From Echinococcus granulosus (Eukaryota > Platyhelminthes > Cestoda > Cyclophyllidea > Taeniidae): DNA of 64,000 nucleotides. The translations under genes were made by a program, and so were the position numbers. This document shows, one piece after another, positions 38,401-49,413 of the stretch. A model generated the notes under the pieces. That model was given only the letters and a program-made list of their open reading frames with translations. It was not told the DNA's origin and ran no database searches. Location: contig NW_020170390.1 in the NCBI RefSeq assembly GCF_000524195.1, positions 503,192 to 567,191 of the forward strand, written 5' to 3'. How positions within the stretch are numbered: position 1 is the first letter of the stretch; each line of letters starts with the position of its first letter.

Positions 38401-41400
38401 TTGGTTAGCCAATCAAGCGCTATCTCTCCCTTCCCGTCCCATTTGCCAACCTCAGTGCGGGTGTATGGACTGAGGTGTGAAAATCACTGCTCCACTCGCC
38501 ATCGCATTTTTGCATGCTAAAGGAGGGGTAAAATCACCTGTAACAGTCGAAAAACTCTTCTCCTTTTGGGGGCACTTTTTACCGCCGCAAGCACTTCAAG
38601 TGAGAGAGCTCACATTTTCTCCTCCTGACTCCTATCTTTGTGCCTCGCGTTCTACTTGATTCATTGGACGTGAAACTGTGGCATTTTGAGGGCAGCGCTG
38701 AGCTTTAATGTGTGGCAAGAGCTTTCCTAATTTTAGTTTCTTAAGCGATTTTCGCTGCCTCCTATAGTAGCTCTGGTGGTTCTCGGTTTGTCTGAATCGT
38801 TGTATGAATTTTTACCCAATTCCGTTGCGAGACTGATTCCTTCTGTGTCACATTACAAAGGCACACGCAGCAGTTAGGCTCCTAGGTAAAAGTAAGAGTT
38901 GCATTGCTACGTGCACCCGTCTTTGGGTGGGTGCAGATACGCCCTATAAATTGTTTATTTTAATGTCGCTGCTTTGCTAATAAATGGTGGCTTACATACT
39001 GACTGTAGTTATTACGTCAATTAATGCCAGAACTTGGTAAAATAGGTTGCGTTCATTAATTAGGTCTTTTGATTGGGATCAACGCGGAATATAATTGCAC
39101 TTAAACTGAAAAGCTTATTTTAAATTTCATTACCTGCTTTGTCATCATTATTTTCTATTTTAGTGAGTTTTCTGGCTATTTACTCTTTAGTTTTCAGATC
39201 AAACGCTCTTCAACTTCAGTATCTACCAGTTCCCCTATAGGGATGCAGCAAACAAGCGTTACGCTTCAAATAGGAGTGGTGCACCAAATGCCTAACACGG
39301 ACATTATTTCTCTCCACGCATTCCTAGCTATTCTGAACAAATCTCCATTTATTCAATGGCATAATTTGCGTTTTGTTTTGTGGCCTTATTTGGGGACTTA
39401 TTTTTTTGCCAATTTTAGTTCATTTTACTTCTCGAAAATACATTTTGGATCAATCATTGCTTGCCTCTGAAGAGGGTTTAGCGCACGCAATGATGGTTTC
39501 TATGTTGATGCCTTTTGCCCATTAAAAATTGGTCTTGGTCACGAAATCGCACTATAAGTTAGCACCTAGATTAGTGAGATCTCCCTTACGCTTTTAGGTA
39601 TATTTGGCACTGTTTTGTTAATAATCCCACCTCAGCGACTCTTCTAACCATTTCAGCTTGTTTTATCGTTAACTTTTCAAGCCTTATTTCGTAACGATAA
39701 AATGCATTCGTTTTAAACCATGCCTTGCGTCTCATTGCAGCACACCTTGGACATCCGCGTCTCCTATTTCTCACCGTTCCTTTCATCCCCATACCATTAT
39801 GCGCGGTATAAGGAAATACTGTAGTTTAGGCGGTAGTTTGTTGTACGTTCTTTGATTCGAAATGGCGTTATAGGTAAAATGGCTAAAAAACGACCTGGAA
39901 GGTGTTTATCTTGGGTTCTTTTTTGAAACATCGTTGCGATACATTTTAGTAAAAATTCCTGTATGACTCAGGCCGTATTCTATGGCAATGCTCATTTTGA
40001 AAGGACTACCACAATGTATGAATCCTAGAACACGAAGGTTTTAAACTACCCTATCAGGTAAAAATGGATCTTGTAGAAGAATAGTACAAGGCGTTGCTCT
40101 TTTAAATTATCCATACAATGCAACGCTATTGTTGTTATTTGCTGGAGTTTTAAGTCATAAACACATCTCCCAGCTTATGGATTCTTAAAGTGTTTTTTTC
40201 GGCGAACTTATTCCAACTTATTTGTATGTCTAGCTTACCTTCCTAATTTGTTTGGTTTTTTCGCACTGTCTGGTTTTCACTCATTCACTTCGCGTCAGGT
40301 GCCTTCATCCTCTACCCATTGTGGGTGGGGGATAACTGGCTTGTTGCAGGCGTCTCATTTCACTCCCTGCTGTATGCACAATGCTCTAGCTAGCAAAAAA
40401 CAGCTTTGATTTCCAGGTAAACTGACCCAGTGTGCTCTTTTAAGTCCTGTTTCAATCCTGGTTTTAGTGTCTCCCGCTAGGTAGACTCCTTTTCGTGCTT
40501 CAGAGCACAGTTATGCAAATCCGTCTCAGTATGATGGTAATTTCAGTTTATTCTATGAACTTAAATGAGATTATGCCATTAGGAAGCCAGCGCTTTACCT
40601 CGTACTCGATTGTCATATTTTAATGCAATCTATCTAATACTCAAGTCTCCATTCGGTTCATGTGTCAAGCACTTTTAAAATAAACTTGCCAGGTAGATGT
40701 TAGGATTATTCCTACAAATTTGGCCTTGGTAAATGAAGTGTGTAGTCGAAATGCTAACCTTTAACTTACCTCACTTGTTGTTGATGATATTGTGGCGCCC
40801 TAGTCATTCTTAAAGGCTCTGTAGGATGTACGTGTTCGGAAGTAGCTTTATTGTAAATGTGCGGAAGAGCTGGAAAATTTCCAGCATGCGTGGATTGGGC
40901 TTGGCTTAAACAGCCAGCATAGTCGAATATACAAACACAACAAATATTTCTTCAGGTTAAAGGGCAAGCGATAACTGCCTCCTGTTCGTGTAATTAGGAC
41001 ATCAATACCACAACGATGTGTGCACGCATTCACATTGCTGCTTTGTATTTGCTCAGATAACCCAGCAGCCACCGCGCACTTTCACAGCTCTGGTGCAAGA
41101 GGGCATGGCTCATGCAGAGCGAATAATCAAATCGGTCATGCTGCCCATTGGTTCGCCCGCTGGCGGCACATCTCCTCCTGCGTCCGTGCCCACGACCTCC
41201 GTCGCTGCTGGGGCCACCACAAACCCCTTCGACACGCCCGCTGCAAGCGACGCCCCTCCTCCACCCACACCCACCGGCTTTGTGATGGGTCCCATAAGCA
41301 GCAAGGCTGCTGACGCCTTCGTCAAGAGCTTTTTGCAGCTCATTCCCACGGCTGATCAGCAAGTCCTTCAGAAAGTCATGGACATGAAGGTGGGCTTTAT

Positions 41401-41626
41401 GCTTCCCTCTCTTTTTACAACATCTTTCACCTTGTTCTACTGTTTTCGCCTGTTCCAGGGCATCAAACGTAGCGATCAGTTCGTAATCATTGACGAGTTT
41501 CGCGCGACGATCAAGACCAAAAATGCACAGGAGGATCAACAACAGCAGTCCTTCAAATCCAAGGCCGCGGACATGCATCACTCCGTATCCACTGGCAACG
41601 TGAAAAGTCTGCGGGGCAAGAAGTGA
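20436..41626 (+). CDS. VPS53: VPS53, GARP/EARP tethering complex subunit
   Basis: Fifteen exons: 20436-20570, 20605-20783, 21018-21244, 21314-21501, 21615-21889, 21943 to about 22256, 22659-22722, 22790-22938, 23019-23285, 25902-26005, 27624-27731, 31709-31962, 33237-33405, 41057-41389 and 41459-41626. They encode about 977 residues against 832 I recall for the long human form. Family blocks occur in order: DFDVVHYINELFPSEQSL, QLDHAKRNLTGSITTLNNL, IAWLDKIDHRYAWL, FAMQRTIAFES, TLYSATDLFLLYKQLL, VIIVTATYCMKTVEELEKRL, VGDQSPYVTAIIAHLKSQVP, FGAEQLLLDTQCLKSALLQLP and MKGIKRSDQF. VPS53 joins VPS51 and VPS52 with VPS54 (GARP, endosome-to-Golgi) or VPS50 (EARP, recycling endosome) to tether vesicles. 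Extra length comes partly from a Pro/Thr/Ala-rich insert in exon 14. The end of exon 6 is the least certain junction; all others keep phase. Confidence 0.95.
20571..20604 (+). other. 34-nt intron 1 of VPS53
   Basis: GTTTGT...AATAG removes 34 bases and joins HYINE to LFPSEQSL in phase 0, matching the conserved VPS53 block with no gap. Confidence 0.8.
23286..25901 (+). other. Intron 9 of VPS53 (2.6 kb)
   Basis: AT-rich intron between the exon ending LASLG and the exon starting GLSQDDSS. No other gene is visible; the ORFs inside are short and lack family features. Confidence 0.6.
26225..26401 (+). other. Unexplained open segment in VPS53 intron 10
   Basis: After a good acceptor (tttttcacttag, ending at 26223) a frame stays open for 58 codons. 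It has a protein-like composition, including FTDEEVKNWLKCEGVPVLQHL and DNMHLQVV. It does not fit the phase of VPS53 exon 10 and does not match the VPS53 family. It may be an exon of something else, an alternative exon, or chance. Confidence 0.25.
31228..31340 (+). repeat. Diverged direct repeat, copy A
   Basis: It starts GCCCGAGTTACC and ends with GCCGAATCAGGACAGGA. It matches copy B at 31545-31638 in order at both ends (GAGTTACC, AAAG, GTC, GCCGAATCA) with indels between. Confidence 0.35.
31545..31638 (+). repeat. Diverged direct repeat, copy B
   Basis: It starts GCCTGAGTTACC and ends GGGCCGAATCAAGGTGGA. It is the partner of copy A about 320 bases upstream. Both lie in the last 0.5 kb of VPS53 intron 11, where GC content rises. 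This could be a family of dispersed repeats. Confidence 0.35.
33406..41056 (+). other. Intron 13 of VPS53 (7.65 kb)
   Basis: The largest intron of the window, joining LPLFGTK to ITQQPPRTF in phase 0. I looked for nested genes on both strands and saw none; ORFs are at most about 90 codons with no recognisable domains. There are poly-A and poly-T runs (for example near 37950) but no ordered repeat. Confidence 0.6.
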
Positions 41627-44600
41627 AAACATCGGAATCCTTCCTTACTTTTTCTCTGTGATAGCACCACCTCTCCTTTTTCGCCTTCCTTTATTTAAGT
41701 ATATTTGATGTGTATTTGTGGCTGGCTACTTTCGATCTCTTGTTTTTTATTAGCTCGGTTATGATCTTCAGTAGCAATTGGAGCTTTGATTTTAAACAAA
41801 TTTTACGACCGCTCACTTTGAAGACACTTTATCTGATAGTACTATGAGTACCATGTTTGCAAACCACTTTAGATGGCTAATCCTAATTAACCATAAATGC
41901 ATAACTATGAATGCGAACGGTTTAAAATGCGACTTTTTAGATAGATCCCCCTTTGACATTCAAATCTTAAGTATTAGCGAAAGAAAAGGGGATCTTTCAA
42001 AATGAGAAACATTTCTGTTCAGATTATCTTCTAGTCTTTTATTAACAAAGCTGCCATGTATTTCTCGCACCATCCGGTATCTTGTGTCCACTTTTTCAGT
42101 TTCCCGGCAAAGTAGGCTTTAGTGGTGTATCGAACACTTCTTGTAGCGCTGCCAAGTTTGGTTATCCTGCAAGTGCCTTTTGTTTTAAAAATGGCGGAAG
42201 CAATCTTACTGCAGTGCGTTTCTCTTCGTCAAAACTGGTGCTGCTTAAGAACGCGGATCTGAATATCGCGTTTTTGAACTCTCATTTCTAGTTGATGTTT
42301 CGATGGTTTCGCCTTTGATTTGTGATAACGTAGCCACCTACCCCTAGCATTTCTCTTCCATCAAGCATTCTTATATTCGGAGATTTGATTATAAGGATGC
42401 ATGTTTTCTTGGACGATTCGGATGCCGTGTTTTGCGAGCAGTGGATTAACTCAATCTCAGCTGAAGCTGTGTGCTTGCCGTACCCCTCAAGCGATCTTAT
42501 GGCGCCCATTTTGTGTTGCTTAGTGGGTTTCTCGCTCGCTCAGTCTCAGGGGTGTCATTGTCTTGTAAATCTGACAGAGCTGTCTATCGATTACTGTTTG
42601 GTTCTTCCTTTGAAAAGAATGGCGGTTTGTAACGTTGAGCGATGGTTTGATTAAAGTAGATTTCACCAATGAAAGTGAAGTACATTTCTCGTTTATTCTG
42701 TCATGCCCACGTAGATGTAGCAGTCATGTTCAAGGTGCGAAAGCATGGGAATGGAGAGGTCCCTCATTTTACCGATTAACTTGAAATTAGTGTTTAAAGT
42801 AACTGCTCTAGTGTTAGTACTCAAGGAATCGTTTGTTTTATTTCAAGAATGTTTAACCATAGATGGGATTACCTGTTTTTATGTTTGACATTTGGTTTTG
42901 ATTCGTTGATTACTCATTTGGGCGTTTTGATTGCTCGGTGTACTTCTGGGAGCGCCTGAAGGCCGTGAGTATTCTCCAATACTACACAAGGATGTGTTTT
43001 AAAATGACCAGAAACCTTCATCCTTTCTCTGGAGTTTCAATACAGAACAATATGTGTGACTACACTTGAATTGAAGTGATCTATCGCCATCGAGTAACCG
43101 GGATAGTTGGCGTATTGTCTGGTGTGACTTGCTCCACTGGCTTGAAGTGAGCTGTGGTGACTTGTAATATGCAGCCTTTTATATGCATTATAACTCCTAG
43201 CCCTGTGTTTTCCTAACAGGACTCTTTATTTGTGCTCTGACTCAGCGTAAAAGCTACAGAAGCCTTTCCTAAAATTTGTCGCCTTCCACTTGGGAATTGC
43301 AGTCGAAAAACCTATACCTGGAAATGGCTTAAATAAACTTGATTCTAGTGCTAGATCATGAGATGATAGTGTGTTATGTCCAGGAGGACCTTCTATTCTT
43401 GATGCTAGCAGAATAGGTGTCGCTATCCAGAGATACTTGAGAGCAGCACATCCAAGGTCTTCAGTGATGCGTAAGATGGGCGATGGAACAATTTTTCGTA
43501 CCCACGTCGACAAGAAAAGTTGTGTAAGTTGCGCAGACAAGTCTTGGCCAAGCCCATTAACAGACTAGACAATCACCTAATGCGGAAGTGCGTCGTGCAC
43601 TTGAGACTTTTGCCCCATACCTGACGGACTTATGATGAGTAATGGATTTTGTATCCCAACACTTGCTAAGCGCAAGAACATAACACTGTCTATCTTCCAC
43701 CAACCTACTCACCTCTTGATCCCCGAGAAACTGTGCCTATTCTGTGCATGATGAACGACTCCAGTCGCAGTTGTTCACTGTATACTTCTTTTGAAGAGCA
43801 AAGTTTATCTGCTTGAAAGGTACAACTCGAATGCGCAGGAGAAGCTTCAAAAACAAACATGACTGCGAATCAGTCAGAAGAAACTGCTATTCTTGAAAGA
43901 GGATGCAAGACGTTATAATTCAAGACTTACCTATAAGAGGATCTGTTCTCTAGGATGGAGGGATGTAAATCCTAACCTTATTGCTATTTTCTGTATTCTT
44001 TTCAATTTTTAAAGTGGTGAGAATCACCTTATCTTGGCAGTGGACAATCAAGCACCAAATTCTGGAGTTTTAAAATAAGGGTCGAATTTGTTAGCTTGTA
44101 TTTCGTTGAGAAAGGATCGTTGATTGTAATTGCAATTATCCCAGCTAATAAGAATTAGCATTTTGCAAATTTGGACTCTTAGAAACCGCTCAAAGTTGTT
44201 TGATTCCCTTATAGTTAAAACATTTTAAAGTGGCACAATCCATGTACGGCAGGTATAGCACGAATACGAATACCCACCCAATAATTTCGCACTCTGTATC
44301 TTCTGCTTCTTTAAAATGCTTTTTAATTGCCTCAAACACCATGAAAGGTGAAATGAAGATGGTTCCTTTTAATCAGCACGCGATGCTGTCATGAGCTACT
44401 AGCGTTTGATCACAGACATGGGGGTGGTGGAGTGACTACCAGAAGACCCAAGGTAGATTTCTCCGAGGACAGATCTTTGCCGCCCTAAGACGGTATGGCC
44501 CCCCTAAGGTGCACAGAGGGCCCAACTATCGCACCCTTATATCTTTTTTCTCCATAAAAGGATACCGGCGCCTAAAGTGCATCCTCAAACACGAACAACG

Positions 44601-47600
44601 AAATTTTCCAGAATATTTGGAAATAAGACACAAAGAAAGATCTAGTATTACCTTCTAGAATGCCAAAATAGGAGCCTTTTTCGGTGGTGTAAATGCTTGC
44701 AACAATGTATTCTTAAGTTTTGTATTACTTTTCGCCTTTACATGAAATACTGGGAAGGAACTTTTATTCCACTCTTTAAGACATTTAAAAAGCTGTTTCT
44801 GGTGAGTTTATAGGATTCTTTTTTCGTTTGCATACGTAATTCAATCCCCTGCTCACAAAATCTGCTAGTTGCTATGACAACGCTTTTGGTATGTTAGTGT
44901 CAGAAATAAACCATCTTAAGGAATGTTCGAAGACCAATGACGATAAGTTGGTACACAGGTCAAATCATATTGCTCGTCATTCAGTGTGTGCTCACTTCTT
45001 TGATAAATGCGAAAAGGTCCATTCAACATAGCTAACCAAACAGGACTTGCACTACCTCGCCCTATAATCACTTTAACAAGTGATAGGAAGTGGAACCCTC
45101 TGCGTGCGTCTTTTGACCTCCTAAAAGAGGGTGCCTGTTTGCTTGATTGGTTCCGACAGCGAATTGTCTCCATTTTTAAATTTCCCACTGACCTTGGTAA
45201 CCTCATATACGGAACAGAAGGTTTATTCTTTCATTGGCTCGTTCAACCTTTTAAAATGAGATGTGAAAGAAAGTGAAGTTGGGGCTGTTGCCTTAAAAAG
45301 ATTTTTCATCCCAATCTTTTGAATGCTTAAATTAATCGAACAATTTGATAGTAATTTTCTCTGTATCGGCAACAGCTTGTAAAATAAGTATTATTCTTTG
45401 CTGATTTTACTCATCCATTTGATAAAATTGGCATAGATGACGCATCGTTCTCATTATAGTTCTTCCAGTTAGTTTGTTCTGCAAACGAGATTACGCGATA
45501 TGCCAGGAAATAGCATTGTGGGTTGATAATTTTCGCTAGTCTGGACTGCACTGCTCTGAACATTGTAGGATATAGCTAAACCAGGATGACCTATCCCATT
45601 CAGTTAACATAGAATCGTATAAATTGAAGACTCACTGGTATCTTTCCGTATGATCAAGGACCAGTGCCGTTGTTTTGGTAGGCTCTCGTTTGCACGACTC
45701 TGAGGACTTGTTATTAAAGGATAGGTTTTTATAGATGCGCCTACCAATTCAATGGGTTCTCAACACCGGTTTTACGCCATGCACACAGCACTGGTGCACG
45801 TTGTGCTCTAGCTCAGTGAAATTTTTCCATTCCAACTTCGTTCATACTATTTTTAACAGGTTTTAACGTTGAAAAATAAGACTAATCGGGAAATGAGGAC
45901 TTTCAACCGAATTTTTTAAATATGGGAAGTAAATTTTCAACCCAGATATCTTATTAATGGGGATCAAAAATGGGGATTTTATGTTTGCCCTTTTTAAAAC
46001 CAACTGTCTATGCATAATATGCTTCCATTGAAAGACATGTGGACTATTAAAACTTCTCAGATAGCATATTGTCTTTTTGCCTTCATCCAGATAGTTTAAT
46101 GCGTATGCACTTTTTATCTTCGCTAAAAGCAATGTTGCACTCTTCACCACGCATTGTCATTTAAATAACTGCCATCCTCATCTCTACATGCTACCTCACT
46201 CATACTAATTTGCCAGTAGCCAGATTAGGAAGTGTGTTTGCTGTCTTACTCAATTTGTTCCAACTTAAATGTCAGCAAACACTGATTTAGTAGTTCAAAC
46301 GTCTTCAAAACGCGAGACCTACTCCAATGGCCTCGTGAAATATCGTTGCTTCATTTCTGCCGTTACTTGTTTTTGACTGAAAATTCTTACGATTGACAGA
46401 TTTTCTGGCTTTTTTATGCCTCTTTCACCTTACCACGTCCCATGTATAAGGTAATTGAAAATTGGTTTGAATAGGAAAATCCAGTAGTCCTCTATCTTTC
46501 CAATTACGTAGTCACGTGTTTGTTTATATTTTGGTTCAGAAATCGTATTTGCGCTTATCTCAATGAGTATCAGCAAGCACTGTTTTCCTGTGGTTATGAA
46601 GCAATTTTAAATTCGAAAATATTTTGCTTGTTCTCTCCCAAACTTTTCTTTTAGGCAGGCCAATGGAAATATTTTGGGCACAACCTTCGAATTCGATTCT
46701 GAAAATACTCTTTTCCTCTAGTATTTTTTAGGTATAACTTATTGTATTCACTGTGCACCACCGTTTCAGTGACTCCATCAATTCAGCTACAGTTGTGCCC
46801 CTAGCCAACCAAGAAGCTAAAAAATGCGTTAAAGGTCACCCGTTGACAGGACGTTTTGGTTCACGGGAATTTTGCATGCACCCATGCTAAAAGAGACTGC
46901 AAAGAGGGATGAATTATCCTCCTCCACTTTCTTCTGCACAAAGTGTCGCCTGAAGCTGGGAAAACTGCAAATTTTGAGGTCACAGACGTGCTTACAACAG
47001 CCCATAAATTCCGGCAGGCTAATGCAACAAATGAAGAGCAAGAGGAAGCAGCGAGCGCCTTTTATTTTGTGCTTCAGCATCTGGTAAGACATCTCGAAAA
47101 CAGCCTTACGTTGGGGGGTTATATTTACCCAGCCAAATACATACATCTGTACAAATCGACGCAAGTTCGTGTCTTAATTTTAAAAGCGTCTTTTACATTA
47201 CTTTATTTCTTTACTGTTACATCACCAAACGGGGATATGACTTTTGGTTTTTGGAATGAGAGAGTTCCTTTAATTACCGAAAGTCCCAAGAGTGAATTCA
47301 TTAATAAGTATGCGTAGAAAATTCATCGTCTGTACAAAACACGGCGTCCATTAATCTTTAGGCACAGCTCAGTTCACTATCCAAAATCATTAGAACAACT
47401 CGTTAAAATCCGCTAAAATGGTGTCAAAGTAAGGTAACTTCACAAAGCTAACGGACAAAACAACTATTACTTGGACAAGTGCAAACAGGGGATTTGTTAA
47501 CATTTTTAGTTGTTTAATAAGATTTTTGTTCATATCAGGCAAGGTTACTACTATTTCAGCCCATCTACCTCCTTTAAGGTGGCTGTTTATTTTCTCATTT

Positions 47601-48536
47601 TATTAGAGAGGGGTTTATATGCTTAATGGTTTTAAAAACACCACAGAATCACTATGGAGAAGTTGGATTTTATCCACAGTTGATGAAGTCATTTTTTGAA
47701 TATGTACGAAGGTGTTTTGATGCTCATCACCCCTTTTTCCTTGTGTATGCTGCCTTCGCTCATACTTCCGCTTATAATTGCTATCATGAAGCGCTTGGCT
47801 TATCTTCCAGACATCATCGGCCATACAGCGTGACTGACAACTTTAAATAAGGCAACCTGTGAAAATATTTGCTACAAATGACGATCGCTACATAATGGCA
47901 ATTATTCAAAATTAGTAAATGGGTTATAATGGGAAGGCATGTGAAAAGAATTGAAGTGCCTTTTTTGAATGATGAAGAACCTTTCTTTAAATTTTTGTAA
48001 AATTCTAAGGTTTGTCAATCGGGTTTCTGTTTTGTCTTTGATTTTATGCAACTCCTTTAAGCGTTTTTATAGCTGAAATTTTCTATGGCCCATGGTATCG
48101 CCCGCGAATAGATGAGCACCAGCCCAGAAACTATTTACATTCTGTTATTCCGCAGTCTTTGGTGCGGAATAATTTAGGAAAGCGGCGAATTTTGTCAATT
48201 AGCATTGCCTTCCAATGGTCGTCTTCATGTTTTCGCCATATGACAAATTATACCTTCGTGTTCATCTTGTAAATGCATTGCCTTTGCAACCTTACTTTCC
48301 TATTTGGGTAAAGGAATCTGCAAAGGACTACTGAAAGAAAATCCCTACCTGTATTTCTAATTATAAACTCCAAAGTGATTATCGCTTTGAAGTGCAAATC
48401 CTGTTGACTTCAGCGGCATCGGAACAATGCGAAAAAGTAACTTCCTTAAAATTTTGCCGAAGAGACCCCTGAATTCACACATCTAGAATAAACGTTGCCC
48501 ACTTTTGATTTGAAAACTAAGTCAGTTTACAATGTC
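41627..48536. other. Intergenic region between VPS53 and the second LC8 gene
   Basis: About 6.9 kb without a firm gene. It contains a GC-rich patch near 44.42-44.54 kb and a possible coding island near 46.77-47.09 kb, treated separately. Other ORFs (for example near 43.2-43.6 and 45.0-45.3 kb) are open on both strands and unrecognised. Confidence 0.35.
46939..47091 (+). other. Possible orphan coding exon
   Basis: A pyrimidine-rich acceptor-like run ending acaaag, an open frame with VTDVLTTAHKFRQAN and NEEQEEAASAFYFVLQHL, and a donor ctg|gtaaga make a plausible internal exon of about 50 codons. I do not recognise the product and could not place partner exons. The minus strand is also open here. 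Confidence 0.25.
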
Positions 48537-48542
48537 TTTATT
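48537..48542 (-). terminator. AATAAA polyadenylation signal of the second LC8 gene
   Basis: TTTATT on the plus strand reads AATAAA on the minus strand, 107 bases past the stop codon of the LC8 gene. Confidence 0.5.
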
Positions 48543-48648
48543 CTATAACACCAAAAATTGCTCAGGTGATAATTTTAATTCAGCACAAGAGTAGATGTAG
48601 TGAAAGGGGATTTTGCTCTAAATTTTGCAATAGTGGCAGTAGAGGTTC

Positions 48649-49348
48649 CTACCCTGCCTTGTAAAGGAGGACAGCCGTGTTTCCGAGGTAGAAGTAAATG
48701 AAATGGTTTGCTTCATGAGTTACATAGCTAAAATAGTAAAGATTATGAAATAATAAAGTGGGTGACTACATTTTTACTTCAACAAATGCTTTTAAAGTAT
48801 CTCTTTTTAGACACAATAAGTAAAAGTTTGGTTTTTAGTCCTGCAAAGCACAGTATATTTAACTAGACAGGGGAAAGGTGTCTGACTTGCAGAGGTAAAT
48901 GCGAAAAGTCCTGAAGTCTAAATGATCCCAATTTAAAAATCTTGTCTGCCATAACAGATTGCTTGGAGGATATCGATGATAAAGGTGTTTTAGTCACTAA
49001 AATGGAGTACAAAGCGAGTGAAATGTACGGTACATTTATCCCAAATACGTGTCATTGCTTGTGCAGTTTAATTTTGCCTCAAATACAAGTAACTTCAAAT
49101 GCGCAACCAAACGGAACGAAAGGGGACTGGAAGAGGTATTCAGAAGGATCTTACCTGCCAAAGTTTTTGCCCACAATGCAGTGCCAGTTGGGTGCATATC
49201 GTTTGTCGAACTCCCTTTTGATGTGAGCAGCGACATCCTTTTCAATGCTGAACTTTTCAAAGGCCTCAGTTGCTACACTCACAGCATCCTTCTGCATCGC
49301 TGAGTCCATGTCAGCATTTTTTATGATTGCATCCTCTTGTGATGACAT
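48649..49348 (-). CDS. Dynein light chain LC8 (DYNLL type), conserved copy
   Basis: Two minus-strand exons, 49348-49155 and 48727-48649, with a 427-nt intron encode 90 residues. Exon 1 begins at the only sensible ATG and reads [15 protein letters not shown], then [19 protein letters not shown], and ends in phase 2 at AG|gtaag. Exon 2 completes the Ser codon and reads [26 protein letters not shown]. This keeps the conserved LC8 features, including the VTHE segment of the cargo groove. LC8 is a homodimeric light chain of cytoplasmic and axonemal dynein and a general hub for short linear motifs. The intron sits at exactly the same codon and phase as in the divergent copy at 8.2-10.2 kb, so the two are paralogues that share ancestral gene structure. 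Confidence 0.93.
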
Positions 49349-49407
49349 TGTACCCCGCTACTACGAATAAATGATTTCTTCCCTTTCTTTTATTGAAGCA
49401 CTGGTAA

Positions 49408-49413
49408 TTTATA
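49408..49413 (-). promoter_or_regulatory. TATA-like box of the second LC8 gene
   Basis: TATAAA on the minus strand lies 59 bases before the ATG at 49348, a spacing that fits a short 5' leader. Only motif and spacing support it. Confidence 0.35.

Noticed and set aside
41030..41632. 200-codon minus-strand ORF opposite VPS53 exons 14-15
   Set aside because: It is exactly antisense to well-supported VPS53 coding sequence, is GC-rich because of that sequence, and has no recognisable domain.
43226..43568. Opposed ORFs of 104 and 65 codons
   Set aside because: Both strands are open with no recognisable protein features or splice context; treated as chance.
45007..45276. 89-codon plus-strand ORF
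   Set aside because: The opposite strand is equally open and I recognise no motif; not enough to call a gene.
46829..47164. 111-codon minus-strand ORF
   Set aside because: It overlaps a plus-strand segment with better splice signals, and its Cys/Phe-rich sequence shows no domain.
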